DNA of 64,000 nt from assembly GCA_003640385.1 (NCBI GenBank), contig RCAB01000104.1, positions 101,365-165,364 of the forward strand. Reading direction: 5' to 3'. This DNA is from Setaria digitata (lineage: Eukaryota > Nematoda > Chromadorea > Rhabditida > Setariidae). The notes under the pieces were generated by a model that searched no databases, was not told where the DNA came from, and saw only the letters and a program-made list of their open reading frames with translations. The position numbers were made by a program, and so were the translations under genes. This document shows, one piece after another, positions 24,464 through 36,466 of this stretch (the first letter of the stretch is position 1; each line of letters opens with the position of its first letter).

Positions 24464-25621
24464 TAATTTTGGTTCGTTGTTCTTTATATTGTTCATTCTA
24501 GATCATTTATGTTTTTCATTTGATATTTTCAATGTTATTTAACGTCTTGCATAATGAGTACATTGCCTCACATTCATGTCCATAATGATGTGGAAAAAAG
24601 TGGATTAATGTGAAATGAAAGATTATCTACTTTTGTATTTCATAGAAAAAAAAAGAAAAAACGCTTAAATTGTGACTTATTCGTTATTAAGAAGAGACTG
24701 ATAAATTCTCTTACTTTTTCATAAGAACTCGACTGCTATTCACTGAAGTTACATAGCAACGTAATGTGCAGTCAATTACTTATTGAACGGCGAAAGGGAG
24801 TTGTAAATCAGTTTCCAGTACTACTCTAATGTTATTGCTGTGTGATTATGACAGATGGAGGAATTGATTCTTGTAAAGCAAATGTGAATATGAAATATCA
24901 GGAAAAAATTTGGCGATTGTTGTTGGGGTTTGTCGACATAGTCCATAGGTGTGAGGTCAAGAATTTCATAGAGGGTTCGGAACTGATGGATAGCAACTTG
25001 GATCATAATAAAATAAAGCGATGTAAAAGAGGTCGCGGAGATATGAGGATTTTAGGAGAGATGTGAGGTTAGGGAGTAAGAGGAAGAAGAAAGGATGTGA
25101 GTTTAATTTGGTTAGGATAATTAAGAGTATCGGTAATTTATTTATTAATTGAAGAAGCTTGATATTTTGAGGTGGAGGTTAGTTTATCAGATACTTGGGA
25201 AACATCTCGTACATTTATGCACGTGATGATTGCTGCTGCTCTTATTTAACTAAATATTTTGTCTAACTACATTTAAAGGCTTGCTTTTTCATTTAGTTCC
25301 TAACCTTTTTTTTTTTTCTTAGGTTAAACTCAGATTTTTGAACATAAGGATTGTAGGAGAAAGGAGGGGGGAAGTTTACTTTGAAACATCACCAGCTATG
25401 TTGCTATGTTTTAAAACATGTAAGCTATTATTCATGTTTTTATGGAAAAATATTAATATGTTTATTTCAACGATGTTTATACGCATTTATCACTTAGCAC
25501 AGATGTGGGTCTGATTAATACTATGAAGATAATGACCTCATCTAGCTACTAATATGCTATTTTAGATTTGAAGTCAGGAAATATGGAAGTTTGAGGCTTG
25601 AGAGACAAGCTATGCGATGAA
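24464..25621. other. intergenic region NUP42-like to cyclin C
   Basis: About 1.16 kb between two genes of the same strand. It holds the NUP42-like 3' UTR and the cyclin C 5' flank. A 74-codon ORF at 24842-25066 (starting MIMTDGGIDSC, ending with a basic KRCKRGRGDMR segment) has less AT bias than its surroundings, but no homologue was recognised and no splice context supports it. Confidence 0.5.
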
Positions 25622-26718
25622 ATGGCTGGAAATTTCTGGCAAAGTTCACACTGGTTTGTGCTCATTTTTATTTATATCTCTTCGTACAAGTACATCACAT
25701 GAATTTTGTTAGTGCTTATAACTGTTACTTTCTTTTTTGTTTCTCACATTTAAATATATGATAGATGGACTCTGTTATGGTGATATAACGTGTAATCACA
25801 AAATAAGACGCTCTACATGTTATCATGTTTAAGATTTTTATTCCCATCTTTCTTTGTCTCTTTACCGCTTCATGCTTCAGGCTTATTGAAGAGGCTATAC
25901 GAGAATTTTAGGGAGCAATGGATTTTGGATAAGCAAGACATTCTACGGATGCGTGGTGAAGACATGAAATGCATTACAGAGGAAGAATATACGAAACTAA
26001 TGATATTTTTTTGCAATTGTAAGTAATATACATTTTATTTATTCTTTGGCTTTTCATGCATGCTGCATATTTTAGCAATCGCTATTTTTTCTTTTTTTTT
26101 TTTTCCTAATGGAATAATTTTTAGTAGAGCAAGTTTGGTTTCATGATTTGCAGCAGTACTTTCGTTTTTTTTTTTTCCTTTAATTTTTGTGGTTTTTAAC
26201 GCGTCTTTCAGTTATACATGCCATTGGAATGGATTCGCAACAACCGCATAAAACACGAATGCAAGTGATTGCTACAGCTTGTGTTTATTTCCGTCGCTTT
26301 TATTCCAGGTGATAGTAAGTAGTAGAAAGCAGTTTCTCTTATGTTTTATGAGGAAATATAGTCGAGTCTTTCATATTATTTTAATTTCAGGCGATCATTA
26401 AAAGATATTGATCCCTTTTTATTGGCACCTACTTCTTTGTTTCTAGCATCCAAAGTTGAAGAACATGGAATGATGTCACATAATAAGTTGATACAAGCCA
26501 CAAATAATGCATGTAAGGTCATTAAGTTCATTTTCGAATTGTCTGCTTCTTGAAGGTTACTTTAGATGGGCGCCACTTAATTTTTTCAATGAATACCTCC
26601 TACCTTGCTAAGTTCGTTTTTAAGTTTAATTCCTCAGCCAACATCCCATACTTAATAAGTAATTTCGTACATACAAAGATGAATAAGAATATAGGCAATG
26701 AATTAACTTATAACAGTA

Positions 26719-26768
<50 letters not shown>

Positions 26769-28090
26769 TACTGTTATACATATATAGTATACTTATATAT
26801 ATACTATATATAGTATATATATAAGCTTCACTCATTATTATTTTGGTACTATAAAATTTTGTATTTGCAGTGAAACGGTGGCCTTTCATACAACAAGATT
26901 TGATGATACGGGTTCAACATATTCAAGAGGCAGAATTTTTTCTTTTGGAAATTTTGGACTGCTGCTTGATAGTTTATCATCCATACAGGCTTGTTCTCAC
27001 CCTTTATATATCACGTTATAAAGAACATGAATTCTAAAATTGGGTCACTGAGATTCTGCGCAATCTTCTGTAACTAAATTTTGCAGTTAGCGAAAAGCGG
27101 ATCAAGCAAGATTCTTAAAGTTGAATTGTAATATAATAGATATGAATTAAATATAAAATTATTCGTGGAAAAGTTGCGGATAATTTGAAAATTTAATCAG
27201 TTTTTAAGTTTGCAAAACGTCATTTACAGACCTTTGAATCAATTAATTGCTGAAATGGGAAGAGAGCATAAAGATCTCGACGTGATATCGTCTTATGCTT
27301 GGAAAATTTGCAATGATTGCACAAGGACAGATCTTTCGCTGATGTATCCTCCACATCAGATTGCAATTGGTAAATTTCTTTCTAAACCCAAATGAATGCG
27401 ATTAAAATTAAGTGTAATAAAGTATGATTTTAAACCACAGTTGCGAAGCAGTGTAATTGTTCCATATATATTGTGATCATTGCACATATGTATTACAGAT
27501 AACGAAATGTCCAGTTAACTAAATAGAACTGAAAGTTATGTTGATATCTCAAGCCAGTATTAGTATTATGTAGATCAAGCTTTACATAATGTGAGAATAA
27601 AACTGGAAGTACTTGGTGAGTTGTGAACGAAGATAATAGACAGCTTTTTTTAGCATGCATTTTAATAGCATCGGTTTGGACCAACAGAGATAGGGAGCTG
27701 AAAAATTGGTTTGCTGAGCTTGCGGTGGATTTTGAAAAGGTAACTTTCGATTCGTATTTGACTCATTTTTAATTTTATGGAATCCTGATAGTTTTATTTT
27801 TAAATTAACCGTCTAATTTTTTCTAGTTTTTAATTTAGGTATTAGAAATCCAGAAAATCATCATTAATCTGTATAGCGTGTGGAAAACGTTTGATGAAAA
27901 GGAGCAACTCGTGGCGATTCTGCAGAAAATTCCGCGTCCAAATCCGGGGCCGCAATCATCGGGTGCCACTATGATGCAGACACATTCTCATACTGGACTG
28001 CAAGTGAACAATATGAATATACATCAGGGGGTATCTATGGGACCACCACCGATGCCTTCAGTTGCTAATATAAAGTTTGAAGCACATTAA
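25622..28090 (+). CDS. cic-1: cyclin C, Mediator CDK8-module subunit
   Basis: Regulatory subunit of CDK8 in the Mediator kinase module, nuclear. Eight exons: 25622-25653, 25912-26018, 26212-26308, 26391-26512, 26871-26988, 27230-27369, 27654-27739, 27839-28090 (954 nt, 317 aa). The N-terminus MAGNFWQSSH is the cyclin C signature. Then come EQWILDKQD, cyclin box 1 with TACVYFRRFYSR, DPFLLAPTSLFLASKVEEHG and LLEILDCCLIVYHPYRP, box 2 with WKICNDCTRTDLSLMYPPHQIAI, and a Pro/Met/His-rich tail. The ORF upstream of exon 2 is not used: the acceptor TTTTAG at 25906-25911 restores the frame. Intron 5 has a GC donor (CAG|GCTTGT at 26989), needed for ...PYRPL to stay in frame. A poly(A) signal AATAAA follows at 28373-28378. 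Identity is near certain. Confidence 0.96.
26710..26776. repeat. (TA)n microsatellite inside an inverted repeat
   Basis: ATAACAGTATAC (26710-26721) and its exact reverse complement GTATACTGTTAT (26765-26776) flank about 43 bp of pure TA. The whole block can fold as one long hairpin. Further GTATAC/TATA palindromes continue to 26823. It sits in cyclin C intron 4. Confidence 0.95.
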
Positions 28091-28372
28091 ATCTACTGCA
28101 TAAATTCGTTGGATTGAAACTTTTCTGTATTGAAGAAGAATGTCTGTTCCTTCGAGATTTTTTGCACATCTCTTCTAATCGTTTTTGTGAGATTGGTAGA
28201 TCTCCTAAAGCAATCTTAAATATGTATTGGTATCTTAGTATGAGCTGCTTTTTTTCCCATTCCAGGATAGTTCTGCATTCCCATCTTCCTAGCACTCTTT
28301 ATCTTATTCGGAAAATTTCACTTCAGTTGTTCACTTTTTAATTTTTTTTTTTTCATGTATTTTTGTATGTAA

Positions 28373-28378
28373 AATAAA
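28373..28378 (+). terminator. poly(A) signal of cyclin C
   Basis: AATAAA 283 nt after the cyclin C stop codon, following a T-rich stretch. It is the first canonical signal downstream on this strand. Confidence 0.6.
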
Positions 28379-30527
28379 GATATGATGTAATTTTTATGAG
28401 ACCAGACAAATAAACCGCAGCTATTTATAGTCCTACATTCATCGATTTACTGCATCTAAACTGATCTTAATACAACATTTTTATAAAGAACATAGCAGAC
28501 CTTTTATTCTATTAAAAGAAGGTAATTTCTAAATCTAATTTAAACTTATAAAAGGCCGTTTCTGTTCACTACGTGTTAGCTCTTTGAATCTGAATATTAT
28601 TGGCACGAAAAGTCTCTTGAAGTTGATAGCGCCTATTTGATGTTATCACAGTTTGCTAAAATTCAGTAGCGATGCATACTCCTGCTTTTAAGTTATTGAT
28701 TGGTTGCTGCGAAGGACGTTTCAATTACCTGTCCATATAGAGTAATTGGTAATTGTTAATTAGACTTTTTAAATAAATAATACGAATTTTTCAAATCAAA
28801 TCTATTTTTAATCTCAAAAATTCCGTCACAGTATGTGCGCTCCAAAGCAACAATTAATTAACTGCAGAAAGTTCATCGATTTTTTTTTTTTTTTTGTATA
28901 AATGATTATGAAGCGACTAATTCTTTGCACAGAACATGCAAAATATCAACGATTGCTACTGCATTAGTGTAATGTAATATGAACGATGATAGTAGGACAA
29001 TGAAATGAAAGGAATTTGTTGAGAGAAGAGGACATGGATGAAATGTGGTAATGATAAGATTTTATGCACTAGTTGCTAAAGCACTGATATCAGTAGGTGA
29101 TAAAAAAAATGATATTAACAATCCAGCAGTTAGGGTAAGGTTTTTTTTTTTTCATCACATTTACACGTCATTTTCCTAACTGCAGGAGTAACAGTGATGA
29201 TGGCTTGTTTGTTTAGATGAAATTGCTTTGTTGTATTCAATAAATATCAAGATTCGTTTATTGTTCTGTTTTAATTGATTTAACCCATTTGCAGTCTGAA
29301 TTTATCATAATTTAACTGACTAAATTTATCTTTGATCTAATTCAATCTTACCAACTTGTGATTAATTAGAATTGATACCGATAATTGCATCAACTCATTG
29401 CATTCAAATTTTAATTCTAACAAAAATGTATGGAACAATAATAATTTTAAAAACTCTCCTACAACATTTCTGTACTATTTCTTTTTCTCACATTCTTTCA
29501 AACGATGCCTTCTTATGATATTTGCCTTTTTTAATTAATGAGAAATGTGGTATCATGTAGCAGTGACGAATTGCTTTAGCAGCATAAAAGAATCTGCCTG
29601 ATTGATGATTTTAGACGACTTCTTTTTTCTTCTGATCACTGATATTTTTCCTGGATCATCAACTATTAAAACTTTATTCGCAGCTGTTATGTGGCTTAAA
29701 AAAATTTTTTTTTATAAATTTGTTATATTTCAGTTAGCTCTTTCTGAACGATCATGGGGCGTAATATTTCGCTGATTGCAATTCCACTGTGGAAGTAAGC
29801 TTACTTACTGGTGTTGATTTGATAAAACATTTAAATTTTTTAACTTGTTGAATAGAATATTTTGGAGCTGAATTTTTAGAGTCAAAAATTAAATGGTAAT
29901 AATTCAACTGCCAACTTTTTTTATCATCTTTAATTGTACGATAGGATTATGTTTCATATTTTTATATATTTTGAAAATTTAAACTTTACGCCATGACCAG
30001 GTTGATTCGTGTTTCTATCTCCTTACTGTATTCGTAATCTCAGGTAATCAAAACAACTGATCCATTTTAAATAAGCTATATTTCATTCATTTACAATTTT
30101 TGCTCGACAACTGCTGAAGATGTTCTTTAATTGCATTTAAAATGTGATATCAATATTTGAATAATTATCTTTCAGGAATCGTTACCGTAAACAAACATTT
30201 CTTAAACGGATAACTGGTGGTATTTTGAATTTCTTCTCAAATTTTCACAAATTTAATCCATCACAAATTTGATGGCATCCAAATCTTCACGAAACTATAA
30301 TCTCATGCGAAGAACTAACGGTTAGCTCTCTTCTTTTTGCAAGCAAAGCTATTTGCTTACTGTCCAACAAAAGGCTTATTTGTCACATTTTCTTTTTGAT
30401 GCAATACTTCACTTGCAAAATTTTGCTTAACAGAAGGAAAAAAAAAAAATAAATAAACAATAAAAACTATCAATGGAATAATCTTTCGCCAAGAAATTGT
30501 AAACTTGTTTACCCTTCATGGCCAGGA

Positions 30528-30713
30528 TTACAACATTTTCTCTATAAACATTCCGGACACTTCTGCATACAGGTTTTCCTCACTTGCAACAGGTCGCATG
30601 TTCAGCACCTATTCACCTGATCTTAGAGCAAATAAATCTCTTCCAATATCAACAAACCATTCTTCCACCTTTCCGTGTCTCTGCTCCGCCTTGGTCCATC
30701 GGTATATAATAAG
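30528..30713 (-). pseudogene. exon-like remnant, frame broken by one TAG
   Basis: On the minus strand, a GAGCTCAG acceptor is followed by a 35-codon frame (WTKAEQRHGKVEEWF, then DIGRDLFALRSGE), a TAG at 30609-30611, and 25 further codons in the same frame (NMRPVASEENLYAEV) to TAA. Amino-acid composition is balanced, unlike the AT-biased noise around it. A possible donor (ATCAG|GTGAAT, exon end 30617) precedes the TAG, so it could instead be a single real exon of an unfound gene. Family not recognised. Confidence 0.25.
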
Positions 30714-32571
30714 CTGAGCTCGAGAATTACTAACTTTTATTTTTGATAATATAGTGCATGTGAAATTGTGAACCTTCAAAATTTGTTTTTTTTTTTTCTT
30801 TTAAAAATTTCCACAAATAGCCCTTTTTTAACACTAACAATTGCAAAATTACTATAAACATTGTATATAATATTATTATAATTTAATAACATGCAAAATA
30901 CAAATTAATAATAATGCAATATTGAATATAATAAAAGCAACGATTAGATCGATAGTGAAATCATTTCCCTGAAAAGATTTAGTTTTACAAATTGATGAAT
31001 GTGATGTTTTATTATTCAATTTGGGAGAAAATGTTTTTTTTTTAATCCAAGTTCGAAACTAAATTCCAAGGTTGCATTTGCTCATTACATTCTGAATTTC
31101 AGTGTATTGTTAATTTTGATTGTTTTATATCATAAGAAATATTTGCTATTTGTGCTATACAAAAAGAAAAGTGCTCAAGACTTGCTATTTCCGATTAAGT
31201 GCAAAATATAATGATACATATTTTCTAAATGATATAATTGCTAAAAGGTATATCGTGGATTTTCCTTCTAAATTCTATGAAGTGAATAACTGAAGTTGAG
31301 AATATTCCTGATAAATTTCTTTTTCAAAGAGCGGATAAATTGCTATGGAAACGTCCTTCTGTTTGTGCCTATTTTTCTTGGCACTCTTGCTTTCAAACAT
31401 ACCACTTCTACATTCTCGAGTGATAACTGCACACTCCTTCACTCTGTTTATGTGCTTTCAGAATTACCTGTCCTTATCATGAGTTATCATTAAAATAGTT
31501 TTTTTTTTTTAGCGTTGATTTTCCTTCAGTTTACTTCAGATTCTGATTGTTGAAATTTCATCTTAACAACTGGTCGGGATAGTTTTTCGATTAATATGTT
31601 AAAACTATTGCTAGTGCTAAATTTCTTCCAGATCGTTTCTCTGTCTTATCATTTCCGACACAGCAAGTAATCATATGATTTCATGATATAGCGGGTTATT
31701 ATCATTATTTATTCTAAAGATGCCACATAGAAGAACAAACATCTATCATTCCTCTTTCTTTCTTTTTTTTTGTATTTAAGGTATGCAATAATAAAAATGT
31801 TTAAATAAAAACATTCAGAAAATTTTCCATTGTCTATTAATAAAACAACTCGATTATCAGTAACTAACTGCAGAATTTTGATAACAAAAAAAAAAAAAAA
31901 AAAATAATCAGATTTTATCAGTAATAAATAATAATTTGAGCAAACAGCAATCACACAACAAGAATGAAATCAATCAAATGAGCAAAGATCTTTTCAATCA
32001 TGTTTCAACAAAAAATTATTCCGGCGAAGAAAGAAAAAATGAACTGATTCTTTTCAGTTGCATTTGCATCAATACCACAGCATACTTTTTACCAATCATT
32101 TTATCACTGATTCATTTCCGACACTACCTTCTCTTATCACTGAAACTGTAATACTAGAAATAATTAAATTTAAAATTTGTGCTTACTCAGATTTGAATTT
32201 TTTGAAACGAAAAAAGAACCGGCAATATCTTGTATTACAAAAGGTGTATTGGTTGGGAGCGTATGGAAAATTGAGTAAAGGAAGGATAGTTAGATGAAGA
32301 AAGAGGCAAGTTCGAATAAATTCGGAAAGTTAGCTAATTTACAATTAATTCTAGGAAGGAAAAAAAAAACCCGCTGAAATTGAACAAGAATGTGGAATTT
32401 CTTTTCTCTTTCCTCATTGAAGCTTCTATAATTAGACCCATTGCCTCTTCTTCTTTCTCTTCTTCTTTCCCATCAAAATTTTCCCTCCAGGTGTTTTGTC
32501 CACCGATCTTTATTGCTACATTCTAAAAAAATACCTTCGACGATTGCATCAGTGCTTTTCAGTCTCTGGTT

Positions 32572-32708
32572 CACCCGGATGTTTCTCGGGAATGATACCA
32601 CAAAGATTACAGCAGTTTCTCATCCCTCTGGAACAGTTCCACCTTTTATTCATCCCGATATCTCTCGGTACTTGGTAGTATTTCTCTTTCATCCCGATAT
32701 TTCTCGGA
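32572..32708. repeat. three dispersed copies of a 19-bp motif
   Basis: Related units CATCCCGATATTTCTCGG-like occur at 32572-32591, 32651-32669 and 32690-32708. Each contains the short dyad CCGA...TCGG. Units 2 and 3 differ by one base, while unit 1 is more diverged. An 11-mer of unit 2 (ATCCCGATATC) recurs in the C-rich intron of hrpk-1 (20498-20508). Confidence 0.7.
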
Positions 32709-33124
32709 AACTAAAAAGGACCTGTAAAATTCGCACATACGGAGACGAAGGAGATGGATTGCCTTTTTGGTTTTTTTTTTTTATCCCATAGAATAGATAG
32801 ATGTTTTTTCTTTTTTTCATTGCCATAATTGTTCCTTCTTATCATCGTTATCAGTTGTCAAAAGCAAATGTTGTATTTCCATAAAAGTTCCAAATAGATA
32901 ATCATTTTAAAAAGATTTTGATCGTGTTTTATGGTGTAATTGTTATTATTGTATGGTATTAGTTAACTATATCGTGTGCTGTTTTCTTCATAAAATCTTA
33001 TGCTATCAATTTATTCAGTGCAATTTCTCATTTCCCTTTCATGTATTTAATAAAAAGAAATAGAAACAATGAGTAATATATTTTATCCATTAATACTTAT
33101 TAGTTTTTTTTTTTTTTTGAATAG

Positions 33125-36100
33125 ATTATCAGTGTTTGGATCGTAATTCGGTTGATATTTGTCTTGACCATCTCTCATACGACAATTCGATAATTCGAAC
33201 GTTACCAACAGTTTATATTCGAAACGGGAAATTCCGAATGGTTGGGCCAGATCCGAGTGTTGCTAAACGTCGTGTCTATAAGATTGTCCTTACAGGTGGT
33301 CCGTGCGGTGGGAAAACCACAGGGCAGGCAAGAAGTTTTCCATTTTCCACCTATTTTTATGATTTAATATGAGATGAATAAGGTTACAGTTACAGTTGTT
33401 CTATTACAGGATAAATTTAACCTTATTATAACTTATTAGAGGAGTAGTTTGCAGGCATAAAAAGTTTTTTTTTTTTAAACATATAATTAGGAATTATAAT
33501 CTGGTGTAGAACGAAGATTGCGATAGAGGAATTACTTCTGCGGAGAATAATTAACTTTATATTGCTACATTTCCAAAGTTTTCAGGGTTTTAATTCGTAT
33601 AATAGCTGCACTTACCTCATAAGGAAGAGTGTCCAAATATCATGCAGATTTGTTTAAGCTATCTAGACTCCTGTTTAGAATTTCCTTCTTCCTAAGCATT
33701 TCTGCATCTTCTCAGTTGATTTTTAATTTCTCTACTCTTACGGGTTTTTAGGATCGTCTTCGAACATTTTTTGAGGGAATTGGATGGAAAGTATATACCG
33801 TACCGGAAACTGCTAATATATTGCTTGGTGGTGGTGTGAAATTTGCCGAATTATCTCATGAACAAGCATATGAATTTCAGAAAGATCTTTTGTTAACTTT
33901 ACTGAGAATTGAAACGGTAAGAATTGTTTTTCTTGGTCATCGAGAACTGGTTTTTCTTTTGACTTTTATTTGTTTTTCTTGCTTCACTGGTGTTCTTATG
34001 AGCTGATTAAGAAAAAATCAATCTTCCGTTACTTAGTCTTATTCTTAATTATTCTTAGTCTCATATTATCTTAATCTTATTTCTGTGGATATAAAAGCTT
34101 CCTTACACCACTTATTTTGGTGATGCAATAAGTAAACTGTTATTAAAAAGACAAAACCAATAAATTAACGTAATATTCCAATTTTTTCGATTTTGAAGAG
34201 ATGAACTGTAAAAATTAATGCTACTGTTCCCAAGTGATTTCTGTAGTGGTGGTTGAAAAAAATTGGCAGGTTTTCTTTAATCAAGCCAATGCTTCAAATG
34301 CTGAACGTATTCTAATCATATGTGATCGGGGAGCCATGGATCCGGCAGCATACATCGACAAGAAATCATGGACCAAAATATTGGCAGAAATGAATTTAGA
34401 CCAGTTCAGTTTACGGGAAGAAAGGTATGATCAAGTAAGTTTTATTTTAATTCCTAACCTTTCAAGTTTTTTTAGAAAATGTTGGCATTCATGAATGTCA
34501 TTTATTTAATTCATAACGAACAATAGGACTTACGGAAGGAATTTACTGGCTGGAATTGCTAACTGTACTGTTTTCAAATGTCTTACTTGGGTGGTTTAAT
34601 AGTGTGATACTATTTAATTTAGAATACTACCATAGACTATTAATCTATATAGTGATATGCAGTAATTTTGAAGTTTTTTATGCAAAGATCTGATATGATC
34701 TCATTCACCCCTAATTACTTCTATATAAATCTCGTTAATGGTAAGTGTTGGTACCGTGGTTTGCTGCTTTAGGTTTTGCACATGACAACAGCAGCAGATG
34801 GTGCTGAAGAATACTATACTTTGGCAAATAGTAATGTAAGAAAGGAAACAGTTCAGGAAGCCATAGAGCAAGATCGACTTACCCGAGATGTAAGTATTTT
34901 AAACTTTACCTTCAACCTTTTATTATTTCTTAGTTGTTTATTTAATTTTCAGCAGTTATGAGACTGATTTATTTCCTAGATCCATTCAGTAATTTTACAT
35001 ATATTTTTATCGGAATTTTGAAAATGTTTTGAAGAGGATCATAACTGAATCTCACCTAGGCTTGGCTTGGGCATCCACGCGTTGATGTAATTGAGAATGT
35101 TGGTTGCAAATCATTCGACGATAAAATCCTGAAGCTAATTGCTGCCTTGTGCAATCGAATGGGTCTTCCCACTCAAGATCGACTTGCCTTCAACAGCAAG
35201 TAACATTTGCATTTTTCTTTCGATGCATTGAATACCGTAACATTGATTTCTATTTCAAATAATGGATTATATTAAATGGAGTAACTGAGGTATTAATGTT
35301 GTGGGCATCAAACAACGCTGGAGGTCCTGAACGACATGATTTGTATGTGGCAGGTTTATCCAAAGTTCATAATGTCTTTATAAGTGATCTAAAAGGAGGA
35401 AGGAATACGCTTGAAAAGATATAAATTAAAGGGAAATCTAATAAATCTGGAAGTCGGTATCAATTATGACTGTTGTACCTTTTTTGTAGGAAAAGAAAAT
35501 GGCTTGTTGTTTCGTGTGATGAGAAGCGTTTTCCACGCTGCGAGGTCTTTCTGGTGCGGCATAACTATCTATGCACCGAAGATCAAAATGTTCAGGTTCA
35601 CTGCTTTTTTTGCAGAAAACATCCAATAGAAAGCAGCTACATTCTTTAAGCAGTTTAATTATATTGACGATTTCTTCATTTTTCATATTTAAGAATATAA
35701 TATTTAAGGTTCGGTTACGTTCACGAAGCCAGTATGGTCGTACGACATATGCTATAACAACAAGGCATTATGATGGCCCAGAACCAGTGGAAACTCGCAT
35801 GCAGTTGAACTATCGCGAATATATGAATTATATTAAGATGGAGGATCGTTCAAGGGCGCCAATTAACAAGGAACGGAGATGCTTCATGTACGGCAAGCAG
35901 GCATGTTGATAATTAATGTTTATTTTAATCTTTCCAAACTCTTCCAAATTATATTTTAAACGTTGTGATTATATGTAGATCTACAGTTTCGTTATTAACA
36001 GTTATTTAAGGAGAGAAAGTGATTTATGGTTGAATAGATTAAGCAAATTGCTTTTAACTATTAGCGTATCAAGTTTTATTCGGAAATCCTTGTAGCTGCT

Positions 36101-36466
36101 CCTGATATCCTGAGACATTTACAAGTAAAATTTTGAAGATAAAACCTGAGATGAATTTTTGCGTCACAGTTAATTGTCAGTTATTGTGAAATTCTCTTTA
36201 AGTTTTATTTCTTTGGTTCATTTGACCAATTAATTTCACACAACTTACAGTACTACCATTTGGATACATATACATCACCGTTACCACCATCATGTGGGGG
36301 AAAACCGCTGATGTTACTGGAAACATACACGACAGCTCCAGTCGGTGATACGAATGAACCACAATTACCTGATTTTATGACCATTTCAAAGGAAGTAACA
36401 GGTGACCCAACATACAGTATGTATACGATTGCCAATTTAGATACTAAAACAATCAGGAGAAACTAA
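33125..36466 (+). CDS. Ttd14: TTD14-like P-loop / CYTH-type protein (5' end missing)
   Basis: Similar to Drosophila TRPL translocation defect 14, described as a GTP- and phosphoinositide-binding trafficking protein. Eight exons seen: 33125-33327, 33752-33916, 34270-34434, 34773-34889, 35060-35199, 35490-35595, 35709-35900, 36251-36466, giving 433 in-frame residues. The first visible exon enters in phase 1, so an upstream exon with the ATG is missing unless translation starts at M (33238), which would give 396 aa. Landmarks are Walker [10 protein letters not shown], then [14 protein letters not shown], Walker-B-like [10 protein letters not shown] and, in the C-terminal half, [15 protein letters not shown] and [12 protein letters not shown], typical of the family's CYTH-like domain. 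Introns 1 and 7 use GC donors (CAG|GCAAGA, CAG|GCATGT). AATAAA is at 36491-36496. It is convergent with hum-1. Confidence 0.88.

Larger units (their letters stand above)
28091..33124. other. 5-kb intergenic region with two exon-like islands
   Basis: The first 290 bp are the cyclin C 3' UTR up to AATAAA at 28373-28378. Most of the rest is AT-rich without supported genes. Two GC-richer islands stand out: 30528-30713 (minus-strand frame with one internal TAG) and 32430-32770 (three copies of a 19-bp motif, open on both strands). The missing first exon of the TTD14-like gene may also lie near the right edge, but I could not place it. Confidence 0.5.

Noticed and set aside
25880..25911. In-frame extension LLKRLYENFR before cyclin C exon 2
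   Set aside because: Joining exon 1 (MAGNFWQSSH) at the upstream CTTCAG acceptor hits a stop; the TTTTAG at 25906-25911 restores the frame and the family sequence WEQWILDKQD.
26550..26889. Tyr/Ile-rich ORFs on both strands
   Set aside because: Produced by the TA microsatellite and its palindromic flanks.
28114..28341. 75-codon plus ORF after cyclin C stop
   Set aside because: Lies in the cyclin C 3' UTR before its AATAAA, with no splice context or recognisable domain.
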